The translations under genes and the position numbers were made by a program. Under the pieces are notes generated by a model, which saw nothing but the letters and a program-made list of their open reading frames with translations, was not told where the DNA came from and did not search any database. From the NCBI GenBank assembly GCA_030737835.1, contig CM060848.1, positions 20,685,309 to 20,749,308 of the forward strand: a stretch of 64,000 nt of DNA, read 5' to 3'. This document shows, one piece after another, positions 36,313-47,468 of this stretch (position 1 is the stretch's first letter; each line of letters begins with the position of its first letter). Source of the DNA: Acorus gramineus (Eukaryota; Streptophyta; Magnoliopsida; Acorales; Acoraceae).

Positions 36313-39300
36313 ATCTAGAAAGTTCAAAATTCCTCAAGTTTCTCATGCTTCTTCTTGAAGCCAATAGAATACATGGATGTTAAAGGACTAATGTTAACAT
36401 TATAGGCATTTGTATCATAGTGTTCTACCTATTTCATATACGATTCTCCTCCATTTTCACCAAGTTTTTCACAGTTCTTGTGACCAGTTTTTTTTCACCT
36501 TCCATGGTCCAAATGGGTTGCTGATTGAGCCAAGTTTTGGTAAAAGAAAAAATATGATGCAATGTCACAAGGGGCGCGGGCGCATACACCTTGTATCACC
36601 TGGTTTCTGCATCAAAATATTTATTCAGAGTTGGTAGAGCTCCTTGTAAGGCTTGTTAGAAGATTTAATTCTCTACTTGCCTTACTGTACAAACACTTTG
36701 ATGGCTCCATAATGAATCTGGTTCTCTGTCTGAATTAAATTCTTGTTTAATTTTACAGGTTGATTAAATTTTCTTTTAGCCAGACTGGTGAGATTTTAAG
36801 TAGCAGATATAATGAACCTAAAGCACCATTTTTTTTCTCTTAAGAATATTGAAGCATTTGATATTATGCTTAAGAGTTATGCCCCCGGATCTCTTGGGTT
36901 AAGACATAATGTGCTAATACTTAAACCGAAGTCGTTTTTGTTTGAATACTTGTTTGGGTGGTCGTTACTGACATCTTAAAGTGGGTCTTGATTCCTTGTC
37001 TGACAACACATTGGTATCATATGATTTATAAGAGGGGTTTATTTGAAATTATTGAATCCCTAAGGAGTATGCAAGTGGAAACTCTATTTTATAAGGATGA
37101 GATTTATAAAAAGCGATAAAATTAGTAGCCATAATCCCACAAAAAAAGGATTTTTTGAATATATAACCCTAAAAAAAATCTATTGTTAAAATACCCCTCT
37201 TAAAACTGTCCACTAATACCTCTCAAAAGGTTTAAATTGTTTATAAATGCCCAAGAGTATTTTGACATCTTTCAATGTCCACTGTCCACTGAGTTGTGCA
37301 TGATATCTTTCAAAAGGGTATTGCTGGAACCAACATTGACCAAGAGTATTTTGACAAAATGAGATTTTTTTAAGGGTACGCAAAAATCCCAAAAAACATA
37401 CTTACTATATAAATTTACATTGCCAAATTCAATATGAAGATGAACACAGACAAGAACAGATATCAGCACAATCCAAACAGAATCTAAGTTGCGATTCAAT
37501 TTTTTTTATTTTGGCTCCAATATATTATGTGTGGCTTATTTTTTTCTATACTAGTTGTTGTGTGTTGTTGTGTATGTGCAGATGCACATAGAAAAAATCT
37601 ATACGTGTAATTAAGACATTGAAGAATTTATTGAAAAACCTAAATAAGTAAATATGAGGAATGCAAAGTAAAAAGAAATAAATATGAGGAATACAAAAAA
37701 AAACTCCCTATCACTATGAAGAAACAATATATATTATACAACTATATGACACCTTCAACACATTTTCCTTGCCAATGAAAATTTGAGCATCTTGAGAAGC
37801 CTACCCGCGTAGAAATTAACCATAAGTTGGATAATTATAGTAAAAACAAAAAGAAAAAAAGGAAAATATAATAAGAATAAAATGTCAACTACTGTTGTAT
37901 ATATTATGTTGAAAAAATACTACACATCATAAATTGCCCTATAAAACTTTTCTGGGGCAAAATATCTATCAACATGACGCCCATAATAACCACCTAAAAA
38001 TTTCCATTGGTGCTCCCCTAAAAAAATAAAAAATCACAAAACATCACAAGAAACACTCCACTTGAACATTCAAATTTTAAAAAAGGATGGGCATGAAGAA
38101 CTACCCAAAACTATAACTCTCTCAAAATAATTGCAGCAATAAAGTACTGTGAATCATTTTTAAACATTAATTAATCACAAGATAAGTATAACAAAGTATA
38201 GGACCACATATAAATAAATATGAGAGTCTAGAAGTAATCAACTGCCTGTTCTGCTGGGCACTGATCATGATTTCCATGAAAAAGTATAGGCTGTTGAATG
38301 TGAACAAGATGACTCTAAAATATAAATTCATTTAGTTAATCCCTTGCTCTGCTTGCAATGTCTAAACAAAAATCAACGCAAGAGATTCATAAAAAAGTAA
38401 GAGCAAAAAAGCACATGAGAAAAATAGACTTCCAAGCTTATAAGTGATGATTCTCAATCTAACAATAGTGGATGTCACATAGCCCATGTAGTGGACGTGA
38501 GCCCACTGACATCCATGTACATAGAAGACATGCATGGAGCATATGAAAGGCTAATAACAGATTTTTGTGCACAAATTTGAGTGACTACTATGAGCAGGGG
38601 AAAAACAACTTTCCTGTCCTAAACATCTGGGAGAGCAACCTACCCCAATCCTCATTGCAATTCCATATGATATTGTGCATTTCTAAGCATGTGACCCATC
38701 ATTGTAACATAGTGCATAAGCTGTGCAGGATTTTCACCAAACCAGCATGAGGACAACGAAGTATGAAAATAACATGAATCAAAATAACATCTAATAGCCT
38801 TATGAGATTATTTTGAACAAAAAAAATCCATTTTTGGAAAAGTGTGAATCCAAAAACGTAAATAACTAAAAACAAAAATGCAAAAAAAGTAGAAGTGTGA
38901 GTAGCAAAAAAGAACAAGTGTGACATGGATATATATACAGATTTAAAGTTTACTTATATGAAGTAAAAAAGACCATAAAGGAGAAAAAAATGTGCAGAAT
39001 TATGTAAAAAGAGTCACAATGGTAAAAGTTATTGCAGAACATTGAGGGTGTGTTCGAATTATATTGGTCACAGCGAGGCACATTGCATCCCCATCCTTCC
39101 AGAAACGATGAAGGTATTTTTGATAAACATATGCTAACTGATCAATGAAACTATATGCCAACACCACTATGATAGCAAGTATACACATTCAACATATCTT
39201 TGTCAGGAAAATAATCCATTTTTGCTTATCTAAGAAAGATTACACATTTTTTGTAATAAATAGTGAAACGTGAGGCATCAATCTATCACATGTGGTTTGT

Positions 39301-40306
39301 TCTTCCTACAAACAACTCCATAAGTTGAACATTCCTGACATATTCCAAAAGAATTTCCTTCCTGCTCTTTGGCTGTAGATCACAAGACTATTCAGGTTTC
39401 ATTACATGACTACAGTATATAATGATTATATTTTTATTTTTAAGAAAATAAGTGGTCGATGCCTAGTGCTCCACATTTTGCATAATATCCCAATAGAAAA
39501 GCATCACATATTAATGCATTTCGTATACAAATCATTGAAGATTCTAGTTTTATGAAGGTATTCTAGTTTTATCCCTACATGACTACAAGTTGCTCCGTTA
39601 TTATAGCATCTAATAATTGATGGCAACTCTCTTTTTAATGATATTAACTTCCTGCAACACTTGTTCCTGCATGGAGATTATAATGATAATGAAGAGGGAA
39701 AAAGTAACAGAAAGTGATATTTACATCTCAATATTTGTCTTTTCAGATCACAAAGCTGGTGAAGCATGTAGTAGGTCTCAATGGAGTCTGAAATGAAACT
39801 CAAAAAAACAATTATATATTGCAACAATCTTAACTGAGATATGTAGAAGGTGCTAAAAAGAAGAGGAGGTCTATATGTTAACACTCAAGGAAAAACATCA
39901 TCACTGAATTTCAAATAGCAACATATATCTGAATCAAAAGGGAACAAATAATATAATCAATTTGCTTGGGAGCCCAATGCTTAACATTGATCTAAACTCT
40001 CTTTTAATTTGTGAACTTAAAAAATGAATTACACATGCCCCTCTGAATTTCTACTGTGATTACAGAAAATAAATAGAGCAATAAAATTTCCAATTAAAAA
40101 AGTCACACCCTTTGCACCAAAAGAAGAATTAAGAATTAACTCAAAACAAGTCCCTTGAAGAGTAGCATTCAACCTCTGTTTTTAGTGAGTGAAGATCTTG
40201 TAAAATGGGGTTAGTGGAATTTTGGAATTGGATTAAAGGTGAAATTCTATACATGAATTATAATTTTAGTAAAAAGTAAGGGAATTATACTTGGTATGAT
40301 CATACC
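36313..40306. other. Intergenic, with unidentified exon-like stretches
   Basis: Starts with the kinesin 3' UTR (polyadenylation within the first few hundred bases is likely). The rest is AT-rich. Minus-strand exon-like stretches near 37770-38320 and 39710-39790 are listed separately. No complete gene can be built. Confidence 0.4.
37766..38321 (-). other. Unidentified exon-like stretches (possible unknown gene or relic)
   Basis: Three stop-free pieces read on the minus strand have splice-like borders. At 38017-37926, after a polypyrimidine tract and AG, the product includes EHQWKFLGGYYGRHVDRYF, then APEKFYRAIYD, ending at GAT|GTGTAG. At about 37805-37766, after GGGTAG, it reads ASQDAQIFIGKENVLK and ends AAG|GTGTCA. 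At about 38321-38238, after TATATTTTAG, it reads SHLVHIQQPILFHGNHDQC and PAEQAVDYF up to a stop. Amino-acid composition looks coding, but phases between the pieces do not all agree and no family was recognised. It could be a relic of a gene. Confidence 0.25.
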
Positions 40307-40913
40307 CATAGTTGTCTGGGCGACGCCTAGGCGGTCCAGATGGACCTAGGCGATCGCCCGCCTAATAGCATGTTAATTAGGCGGGCGCCTGGGCCCGCCT
40401 ACCCCCCTAAATCACGCCTAGCCCGCCCAATCCCTCGCCTAACCTAAAAAAATAAAAGACAAAAAAAACACAATCGAAAGATTGAAACATCACTTACTCT
40501 GCCGGTCAACGGTGTAGTGAATTCTCCCAATCCCAAGTGAGTCTCCATTGATTTTTTGTCTCTCCCTCCTATCTCTCTTCAAAATTTTTGAACTCTTATC
40601 TCATTCTTCTCCAAACTCTTTCCCCTTTTCTTCTTCTTTAATGCCACTAGGGTTAGATTATATTAATTTTTTTAAAATGGACATGCACCAATAAATTACA
40701 TCCATGTGTTATTTATTTATAAATAGCATTCTTCATTTTAAGTAATATTCATAGAAAAATTAAAAAATGGATAAGCAGATAAATAATTTTAATATAATTA
40801 CCAATTTCAATTATAAAATCTTAATTAAGCGCCGCCTAGGCGCGCCTAAGCACGCCTAGGCGGCTAGGCGGTTGGCCACCGCCTAGGCTCGCTTAGCCGC
40901 CCAGACAACTATG
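40307..40913. mobile_element. hAT-type MITE with 8-base target duplication
   Basis: The ends CATAGTTGTCTGGGCG and CGCCCAGACAACTATG are perfect inverted partners enclosing 607 bases. ATCATACC flanks both sides (40299-40306 and 40914-40921). Both arms are GC-rich with repeated GCCTAGGCG motifs, while the middle is AT-rich. An 8-base duplication points to the hAT superfamily. No protein is encoded. Confidence 0.9.
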
Positions 40914-40973
40914 ATCATACCTAAATAATCTCACTGGCAGCAGTGGTACTCTTCTAATAATATAGAAGATTAT

Positions 40974-41434
40974 TTGCCTCCTCTCATAAAAGAGAACGAC
41001 TTTCTATTTCTTTGCCTTCTAAAGAAAAGGAAAAAAAAAAAAAAAAGCTAGTAGCACCTCGATTGTGATATCTTAGATAAAATGGTGTCTCCGAGCACAG
41101 AGTAGAAGACAGTCTGATACCTAATTAAACTATTTAAGCTTGAAGCAAAGCAGCATAGTAGAATGAATTTGAAAGTGTGAGAATTTATATTTTATAATCT
41201 GAGAATGAATTTGCCTTCTCTCATAAAAGAGAACGACTTTCTATTTCTTTTACTTCTAAAGGAAAGGAAAAAAAAAAGGCTAGTAGCACCTCGATTGTGA
41301 TATCTTAGATAAAATGGTGTCTCTGAGCACAGAGTAGAAGATAGTCTGATACCTAATTAAACTATTTAATGTTGAAGCAAAGAAGCATAGTAGAATGAAT
41401 TTGAAAGTGTGAGAATTTATATTTTATAATCTGA
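40974..41434. repeat. 237-base tandem duplication
   Basis: Two adjacent copies (starting near 40974 and 41211) share CTCATAAAAGAGAACGACTT, TAGCACCTCGATTGTGATAT and AGTCTGATACCTAATTAAAC with few changes, apart from A-run length. No gene lies inside. Confidence 0.9.
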
Positions 41435-43215
41435 AAAGCAAAAACATATATTTTTTAAAGGACAAGACAATTTTCCTAAATAGAAAAATTCATTAGGATC
41501 TTGGGAATATATAATTTCCAATTGTGAGAGGAGAATGAAATGAAATGAAAACGATAAATTTTCTTATGCAATTGAAGTAATGATGATGTGAAAAAGAAAT
41601 TTAAAATGAGTAGTTGTCTGAAATTAACAATAACCATTCAGCCATTTCTAAAACAGATAAACCCAGCCCCACAACAGTGATTCCCAATCCTTGGTGAATA
41701 AAGGTTTAAAGACCAGTTCGCAAGATATGAGTTGCTATCCATGAAAATTTCTCTATTGTTGTCATCTAAATGGTCCAGAATACAGCAGGACTATGAGAAG
41801 TATATTAAATAAAAAGATGTGTAACCTTTCAATAGATCAGAATCCAATCTTTGTCCTCTCTAAAAAATTTTGCTCAGTATAAAATCATTCATATACCTGT
41901 AATCTGATTGACTATTCCTTTTATCAAGGGGGCTTCAACAACATGCCATGTTGCTCTAAAAAAATCTACCAATTGAGGGAACTACAGGGAAATAGTTTAC
42001 AGATTTTAATGAAGAAAAATGTTCTTGGTCGATGATAAACATGATCCAAAGAAATCATGGAAGTTTTTTTTTTTTTTTTTGAGTTTAAAGAAATTATGGA
42101 AGTTAACCCGCAAAATGATATAACATCGACTCTCTCACCAATCACCATTCAATATGAGAAATAAAGAATATACTAATTCTTCATATGTGTCATTTGCACA
42201 GCAATGAAGCATTTATTAAACTTTATGCATCATTTCACGATGTAAGATAAGATGATCAAAAAAAAAAAAAAAAAAAATCATCTGTAAATACCATGGTCAA
42301 GTTAGATGTTCTTGAGCACTCAAGGTAGCATATCGCATCAAAAGCGAAGTTAAAATCATATGAAAGAGAAAACCATATCCTGCCACCTTCTCTAGCAAGT
42401 GTGACAATGCATCTCTCTGCCCGCTCATCCACAAACCTAGGATCAGGCTCTTGCACAGAGATTCCAAAGCGGATGATGAGAGTCTCCTCTCTCATGGCCT
42501 TCTCTCTTTCTCTGTTTTGGATATTTGTTTGGAGGGGATCTAGTTGCAGAAGGTGAACGATTTGGGAAGATGATGAGACGAGTTGAGAGATGGAAAGAGA
42601 AGGAATGGAAGGCAGAAGACACATTGTCTTTGAATTCAAAGAGAGGAGATGAAGAGGAAGAAATCAGGGAATAAATTGTTTCATTTGGATGGGGATGAGA
42701 TTTCAGAAATTTGTTAAGGGTAAAAATGTGCAAATACACATAAAACAGTTCAATACATTGGTACGAAGTAATTTAGTTGCGTTACTTAGTAACAATGTAA
42801 TGAATTGGATTTTATTTGTAAGATGTATTATATTATTAAAAGTTATTGTTCTATGAAGAAAATTATCATGATAATTGTGGCTGGTGGGTTCGATTGTAAC
42901 AAACCAAATATTGATGAATCCACTGTGTTAGTTAAGGCATCCAATTTTTTTTTTGTTTGCGGAAATGCTCGTAATTCATTTTAAATAGCACTTTATTGTT
43001 AAGTTAAAATATGTATTAATCTTGGCGATCAATCCATTGTAATCTTAGGTCTATTTGGATTAGAGTATTGGGTGTCTGGTCAAAAAGTTGTTTAGATGAA
43101 TTTTAAAATGGATTAGGGAGATTGAGAAACCTACAAGAGATATTAATGCCTATTTGAAAAAAAAAAGATATTTTTATTCATATTCTTCGTCTTCTTATAT
43201 ATCCAAACAGAGAAT
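41435..43215. other. No secure gene; one unassigned open frame
   Basis: An open frame on the minus strand (42256-42639) contains MREETLIIRFGISVQEPDP and could be a first coding exon, ending near CCATG|GTATTT. No family was recognised and no confident downstream exon was joined. The rest is AT-rich with A/T runs at 42067 and 42258. Confidence 0.35.
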
Positions 43216-43405
43216 ATATATATATATATATATATAGGGTCGTCGATGGGGTGCGACCGTGCGCACGGTGCACCCCTCGTGCGCCTCTAACGTCGACCGT
43301 GCGATCGACGTTCTCGCGATCGAACGGTTGACGTTTTTTTTTTAAAAAAAAAACAAAACGAAAAAAAAAAAATCTCTCTCTCTCGCTGTCTCTCTCTCTC
43401 TCTCT

Positions 43406-43443
<38 letters not shown>

Positions 43444-43798
43444 AAACCACTCTCTCTCTCTCTCGTCGATCCCCGTCGACGACGACCGCGACCCCCGTCG
43501 ACGACGACCGCGACCCCCGTCGACGACGACCGCACGGACCCCCGTCTCGCTCACACACATATTTGGTCGGATCTGACCAAATCGGCGACCTCACGGACCC
43601 CGGCGACTGCAACTCCGTCGACGACCGCACGGACCCCGACGACTGCGACCACCGTCGACCCCGGCGACTGCGACCACCTCGGGAGACAGTCTCCCGAGGT
43701 GTTTTTATTTTTATTTTTTATTTATTTTTTTAAAACGTCGACCGTGCGATCGCGAGAACGTCGATCGCACGATCGACGATATATATATATATATATTG
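43216..43798. repeat. GC-rich repeat element with palindrome, CT microsatellite and AT-dinucleotide flanks
   Basis: Bounded by ATATAT runs on both sides. The left part has a near-palindrome from GGGGTGCGACCGTGC to GCACGGTGCACCCC. Next comes GTCGACCGTGCGATCGACGT with GATCGAACGG, mirrored near the right end by CGTCGACCGTGCGATCGCGA and GATCGCACGATCGACG. The middle holds a long CT run and repeated CCCCGTCGACGACGACCGCG units. The class is unknown; terminal inverted repeats suggest a MITE-like origin. Confidence 0.6.
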
Positions 43799-44213
43799 AG
43801 TATTTTTTAAAATATATATTTTTTATATTGTATTCCATACATTATCAAACACATTGTTAGAATTTGGAATCTCAATCTTGTTTTTTAAATCATATTCTTA
43901 GCAAAGGTTTACATGATTGACATTCCAATCCACATGGAAATCCAATGATGCAACTTAATACATGACAAGTTAAATGATTTCAGTTTCATAACCGTTCAAT
44001 TTATATTTATTGCACAACCCAAAAAGAATTGATATTCCACCAGTGAATAAGCTTTTTTTTAAAAAAATTAAACATGAATCGCCGACATTGACAAAAATGA
44101 TAATCAAATCGTTCGAACACAAAGCAATGACTAAAATTCCTTCAAAGATCTGTTTTAATGGTGTTTTAACAACATATCCAACAACTTTCTTAGGGATGGT
44201 TGAAGGGTTTGAG

Positions 44214-44493
44214 AGGATTATTACACTTAAGTTTTTTTCTCAATCCAAAACACAGTCTTATATACCATGTTAGAAATCCATTGAAGCGTATACCTTGTTA
44301 GATGTTATATATACTATATTAAATATTTTTTTGCATTTACTAAAAATTAGTTCATTCAATTTGAAATGAAACGATATACACTTTTTATCAAAGTATATAC
44401 CTCATTAGATGATGTTTATTATTTTTAAAAAAATAAAAACATGTGAAATCTGAGTTTTAGTTAGTGAATGTAATTGAGTCTAACATTTTCCTT
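44214..44493 (+). repeat. Half-unit copy of the GAGTGTTGTTACAC repeat family
   Basis: GAGGATTATTACACTTAAGT, CAATCCAAAACACAGTC, ATATACCTCATTAGATGATG and the closing GTCTAACATTTTCCTT match the arm at 11348-11623 throughout. Confidence 0.75.
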
Positions 44494-44849
44494 ATCAGTT
44501 CCATTCGGAGATGTTGAGAATGCATAGACATGAGTACACAGTCACATATGCTTCTCATGAAGGTTGTCATCATCTCTATTTTTCTTGATCTTATACATGA
44601 AGCTTGGAATCTGAACAAACATTCTTCAATTACTCATCCTCTCTGCTTTATGGTTGTTGTGTAGATCCTTTTATGATGCCAACAGGTTGTAACAAATCCC
44701 GATTGATATGGACGATTGAACAATTCAAATGAAGAAAAAAAAGGGAATCCAAAAATGGGAACCGTAACCATCTCTTTAATTTTGGGGAGCAATTACGAAA
44801 ACAACAAAAAAGATAAAAGAAGTATTAACCCTATACCAACTTATGGGGC

Positions 44850-46490
44850 TTCTGAAATTAATGATCTTCCAGATGAAACAATTTGGAGTCCACAACCATG
44901 TCAGGGTTCTTGGTTCGATGTTGTAACAGTTGATTAAGAAGGGATCATCCCCATTTGAAGTCGACGGCGATGAAGTGGCGTGAAATTTTGGGGTCCTAAA
45001 ATTCCATTGAAGGTGAAAATCTTTGCTTAGCTCATGTTTCAAGAAAGAGTGCTCACCAAAACATATAAAGCAAAGTGGTCTCTTTAGACGGACACTTTTC
45101 GTCCTATGTGCGAGACGGACGTGGAGACTCCAGAGCACTTGTTTGTGACTTGTTCTGTTGCCATGATACTATGGGATTTATTGAAGGTGGCAGTGGATTT
45201 CAATCTACAGTCTCTATCTCTTCAGGGGCTTTGGAAAACCAATCGTAAGCTAAAGTCGACGGGAGACAGAAGTTCACGGGCAAAGGTGTCTCAATCTCTA
45301 GTCCCGGCGGTAGTATGGGCTCTCTGGTTGGCTCGTAATAGCAGGGTCTTTTGCAATACTAGAGTGTACTCGGAAAATGTTTAAGAATTTGCAGTGTACT
45401 TCATCAAATCTTGGGGTCGGGCTTGTGTGGGAGCGAATATTAGTTTTGATAGGGATAAATTATACTCATTGATGGATAGTTTCAGTTGTTCATTTAGAGT
45501 TTTGGAGTTGACAAAATTATCTTCTGCTATTCCACTTTTGTTGTAACTTTTTGGTTATATGGAATGCCTAGTTGGGTTGCCCCTTAGCTAGCTTTGTGTC
45601 TGTTAGAATAAAGAAAAAAAAATTCTTGTTTTTGTATTAGAGGAGCCAAATGCTTTATTTATATATACATAGAGGAAAACCTAAAATACCAGAAAAGGAA
45701 ACTAAGAAAACTAGGAAACTAATAATATCACAATAATGACAATAAAGATATAATATTCTCCTAATAATGACTCTTTAACACCCCCTTCCAAACTCTGAAT
45801 GGTAGAACCCTTAGAGTTTGCAGAAAAATGAGAAGGTGGCGGAGGCTGGCGATAGAGAGTTGCACAGAGGTGTGCAAGGGGAGTCGCGAGATTGCATGAG
45901 AGCGCGATAGGGCGGTCGATGCCGTAGGGAGATGCGCGAGAGATGTCTGGGCTGGCAGGGCACAATGGCAGGGCTGGCAGGGCACGTCGGCAGGGCATGG
46001 CAGGGCACGACGGCAGGGTTGGCAGGTCCGTCGGCAGGGCACGGCAGGGCGAGCAAGGCACATTGGCAAGGCACGTCGGCAGGGCTGGCAGTGTGGAAGC
46101 GTAGGACAACGAAAAGAAAAATTATGGGTACCAAAAGTCCTCCCCGCCCCGATTGAAGACTCTTCAATCGGAGCGGGGAAGAAGAAATAAAACTTTTTTT
46201 TTTTATAGATCTAAGGTTTTAGAGGTGGCTCTGATACCATGTTAGAATAAAGAAAAGGGAATTCTTGTTGTTGTATTAGAGGAGTCAAATGCTCTATTTA
46301 TAAATACATAGAGGAAAACCTAAAATACCAGAAAAGGAAACTAAGAAAACTAGGAAACTAATAATATCACAATAATGACAATAAAGATATAATATTCTCT
46401 TAACAATGACTCTTTAACCGTGTCTATTTTATTGGGCTTTAGTTTTTAATGAAAAGACTCTTACCTACCTTTCAATAAAAATAAAAAAAA
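44850..46490 (+). pseudogene. LINE (non-LTR retrotransposon) relic: reverse-transcriptase zinc-binding region and 3' tail, split by a TRIM
   Basis: Before the interruption, the plus strand reads GPKIPLKVKIFA-stop-LMFQERVLTKTYKAKWSL-stop, then PMCETDVETPEHLFVTCSVA, the Cys/His zf-RVT motif typical of plant LINE C termini. VVWALWLARNSRVF follows. Upstream, DETIWSPQPCQGSWFDVV resembles the segment before it. Several stops make it dead. The 3' part (LINE tail TATTTTATTGGGCTTTAGTT through CTTTCAATAAAAATAAAAAA) resumes at 46425 after the LTR element at 45601-46419. The 5' end of the LINE is missing. Confidence 0.75.
45601..46419 (-). mobile_element. TRIM: miniature LTR retrotransposon, complete
   Basis: Two 180-base direct repeats (45601-45780 and 46240-46419) are nearly identical and bounded by TGTTA...TAACA, apart from one end substitution (AACC). 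GTGTC (45596-45600 and 46420-46424) is the 5-base target duplication. Read on the minus strand, the primer site TGGTATCAGAGCCACC abuts the 5' LTR (46224-46239) and fits initiator tRNA-Met. AAGGGGG before the other LTR (45781-45787) is the polypurine tract. The internal part is only about 460 bases, with GC-rich GGCAGGGC repeats and no gag-pol, so it must move using proteins from another element. It landed inside a LINE relic. Confidence 0.9.
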
Positions 46491-47460
46491 CCTTCCGGAG
46501 CTTCTAATGGAATCTTTAAATGTGATTGATTGAATGTGATTGCAATGTGATTGATGAGGAGAATATTAATTAAACCAAAGAAGTTGAAAAGGTGATTTTA
46601 AACGAAGAGAAGATGAAAGGTAGCCGAGCGAAAAAAAATGAAAGGTATAAGAATAGATTTTTATGGATTGAAACGGGTAAAGCTGTTAATTATTTAGGAC
46701 AAGGATGTTATTACCTAATTCAAAAGGATATAAGTATCCGTAAAATATTTTTCAGGTTAATGGACTTTTAAAGATAGTATAAATAGAGATAGATATTCAT
46801 TTAAAATTTTGAAGTAATAAAATAGGGATCACCTTAGGAGAAAAAAAAAATTAATTACATCTATTTCTTTAAAATTATTTAAATTTTTGGAGCAATAAAA
46901 TAAGAATCACCTTAAAAAACCAATATTAATTACATTACATCTATTTAAAAAGAAGGAGAGGGAAATATTATTGTAATTGTGTTGTCTTTATATCATTACA
47001 ATATTCTAATTTAAAAAAATGAAATGAGTGGTAGCATTAATAATAATAATTACATTTATTTATATATTTTCATTTAAAATTTGAAGTAATAAAATAGGGA
47101 TCACCTTAGAAAAAATAACAATATTAATTACATCTATTTCTTTAAAATTATTTAAATTTTTGGAGTAACAAAAAAGGAATCACCTTAAAAAATAATATTA
47201 ATTACATCTATTTATATTTATTTATTTAAAAATTGAAATGATAAAATAGGAATCACCTTAGAAAAAAGAGTTGTCTCTTGGGATTGAAGAAGTATGGATT
47301 GTTATGGGATTAAAAGGATTGATAGTGGTAAAATAGTCAAATGAACGTTTTTGTTATTAAGAGATTTTTATACAATAATATATAATAATATATAGTATAG
47401 AAATCCAGATAGAGATATAAAATGTGAACATTGAACTTTGAAGACCAACGGATCGGGACC
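46425..47460. other. Intergenic, AT-rich, mostly a tandem array
   Basis: After the LINE tail (to about 46490) no gene is seen. The stretch from 46800 to 47270 is the ATCACCTTA array listed separately. Confidence 0.5.
46800..47270. repeat. Diverged tandem array of ~75-80-base AT-rich units
   Basis: The marker AATAAAATAGGGATCACCTT, or variants of it, recurs with ATCACCTTA at 46828, 46907, 47100, 47179 and 47252. TTAATTACATCTATTTCTTT lies between several copies. Spacings are 79, 193, 79 and 73 bases. Confidence 0.7.
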
Positions 47461-47468
47461 GTTGCAGT

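Noticed and set aside
43178..43630. Minus-strand frames of repeated Arg-Glu and Arg-Ser
   Set aside because: They translate the CT microsatellite and GTCGACGACGACC repeats, not a protein gene.
43216..43798. Helitron, because of the strong hairpin near one end
   Set aside because: The hairpin is not followed by CTRR and the other end lacks a TC start; mirrored ends argue for an inverted-repeat element.
45711..46167. Cys/Pro-Ala-rich open frames in the TRIM interior
   Set aside because: They read the GC-rich GGCAGGGC repeats; no gag, protease or other motif.
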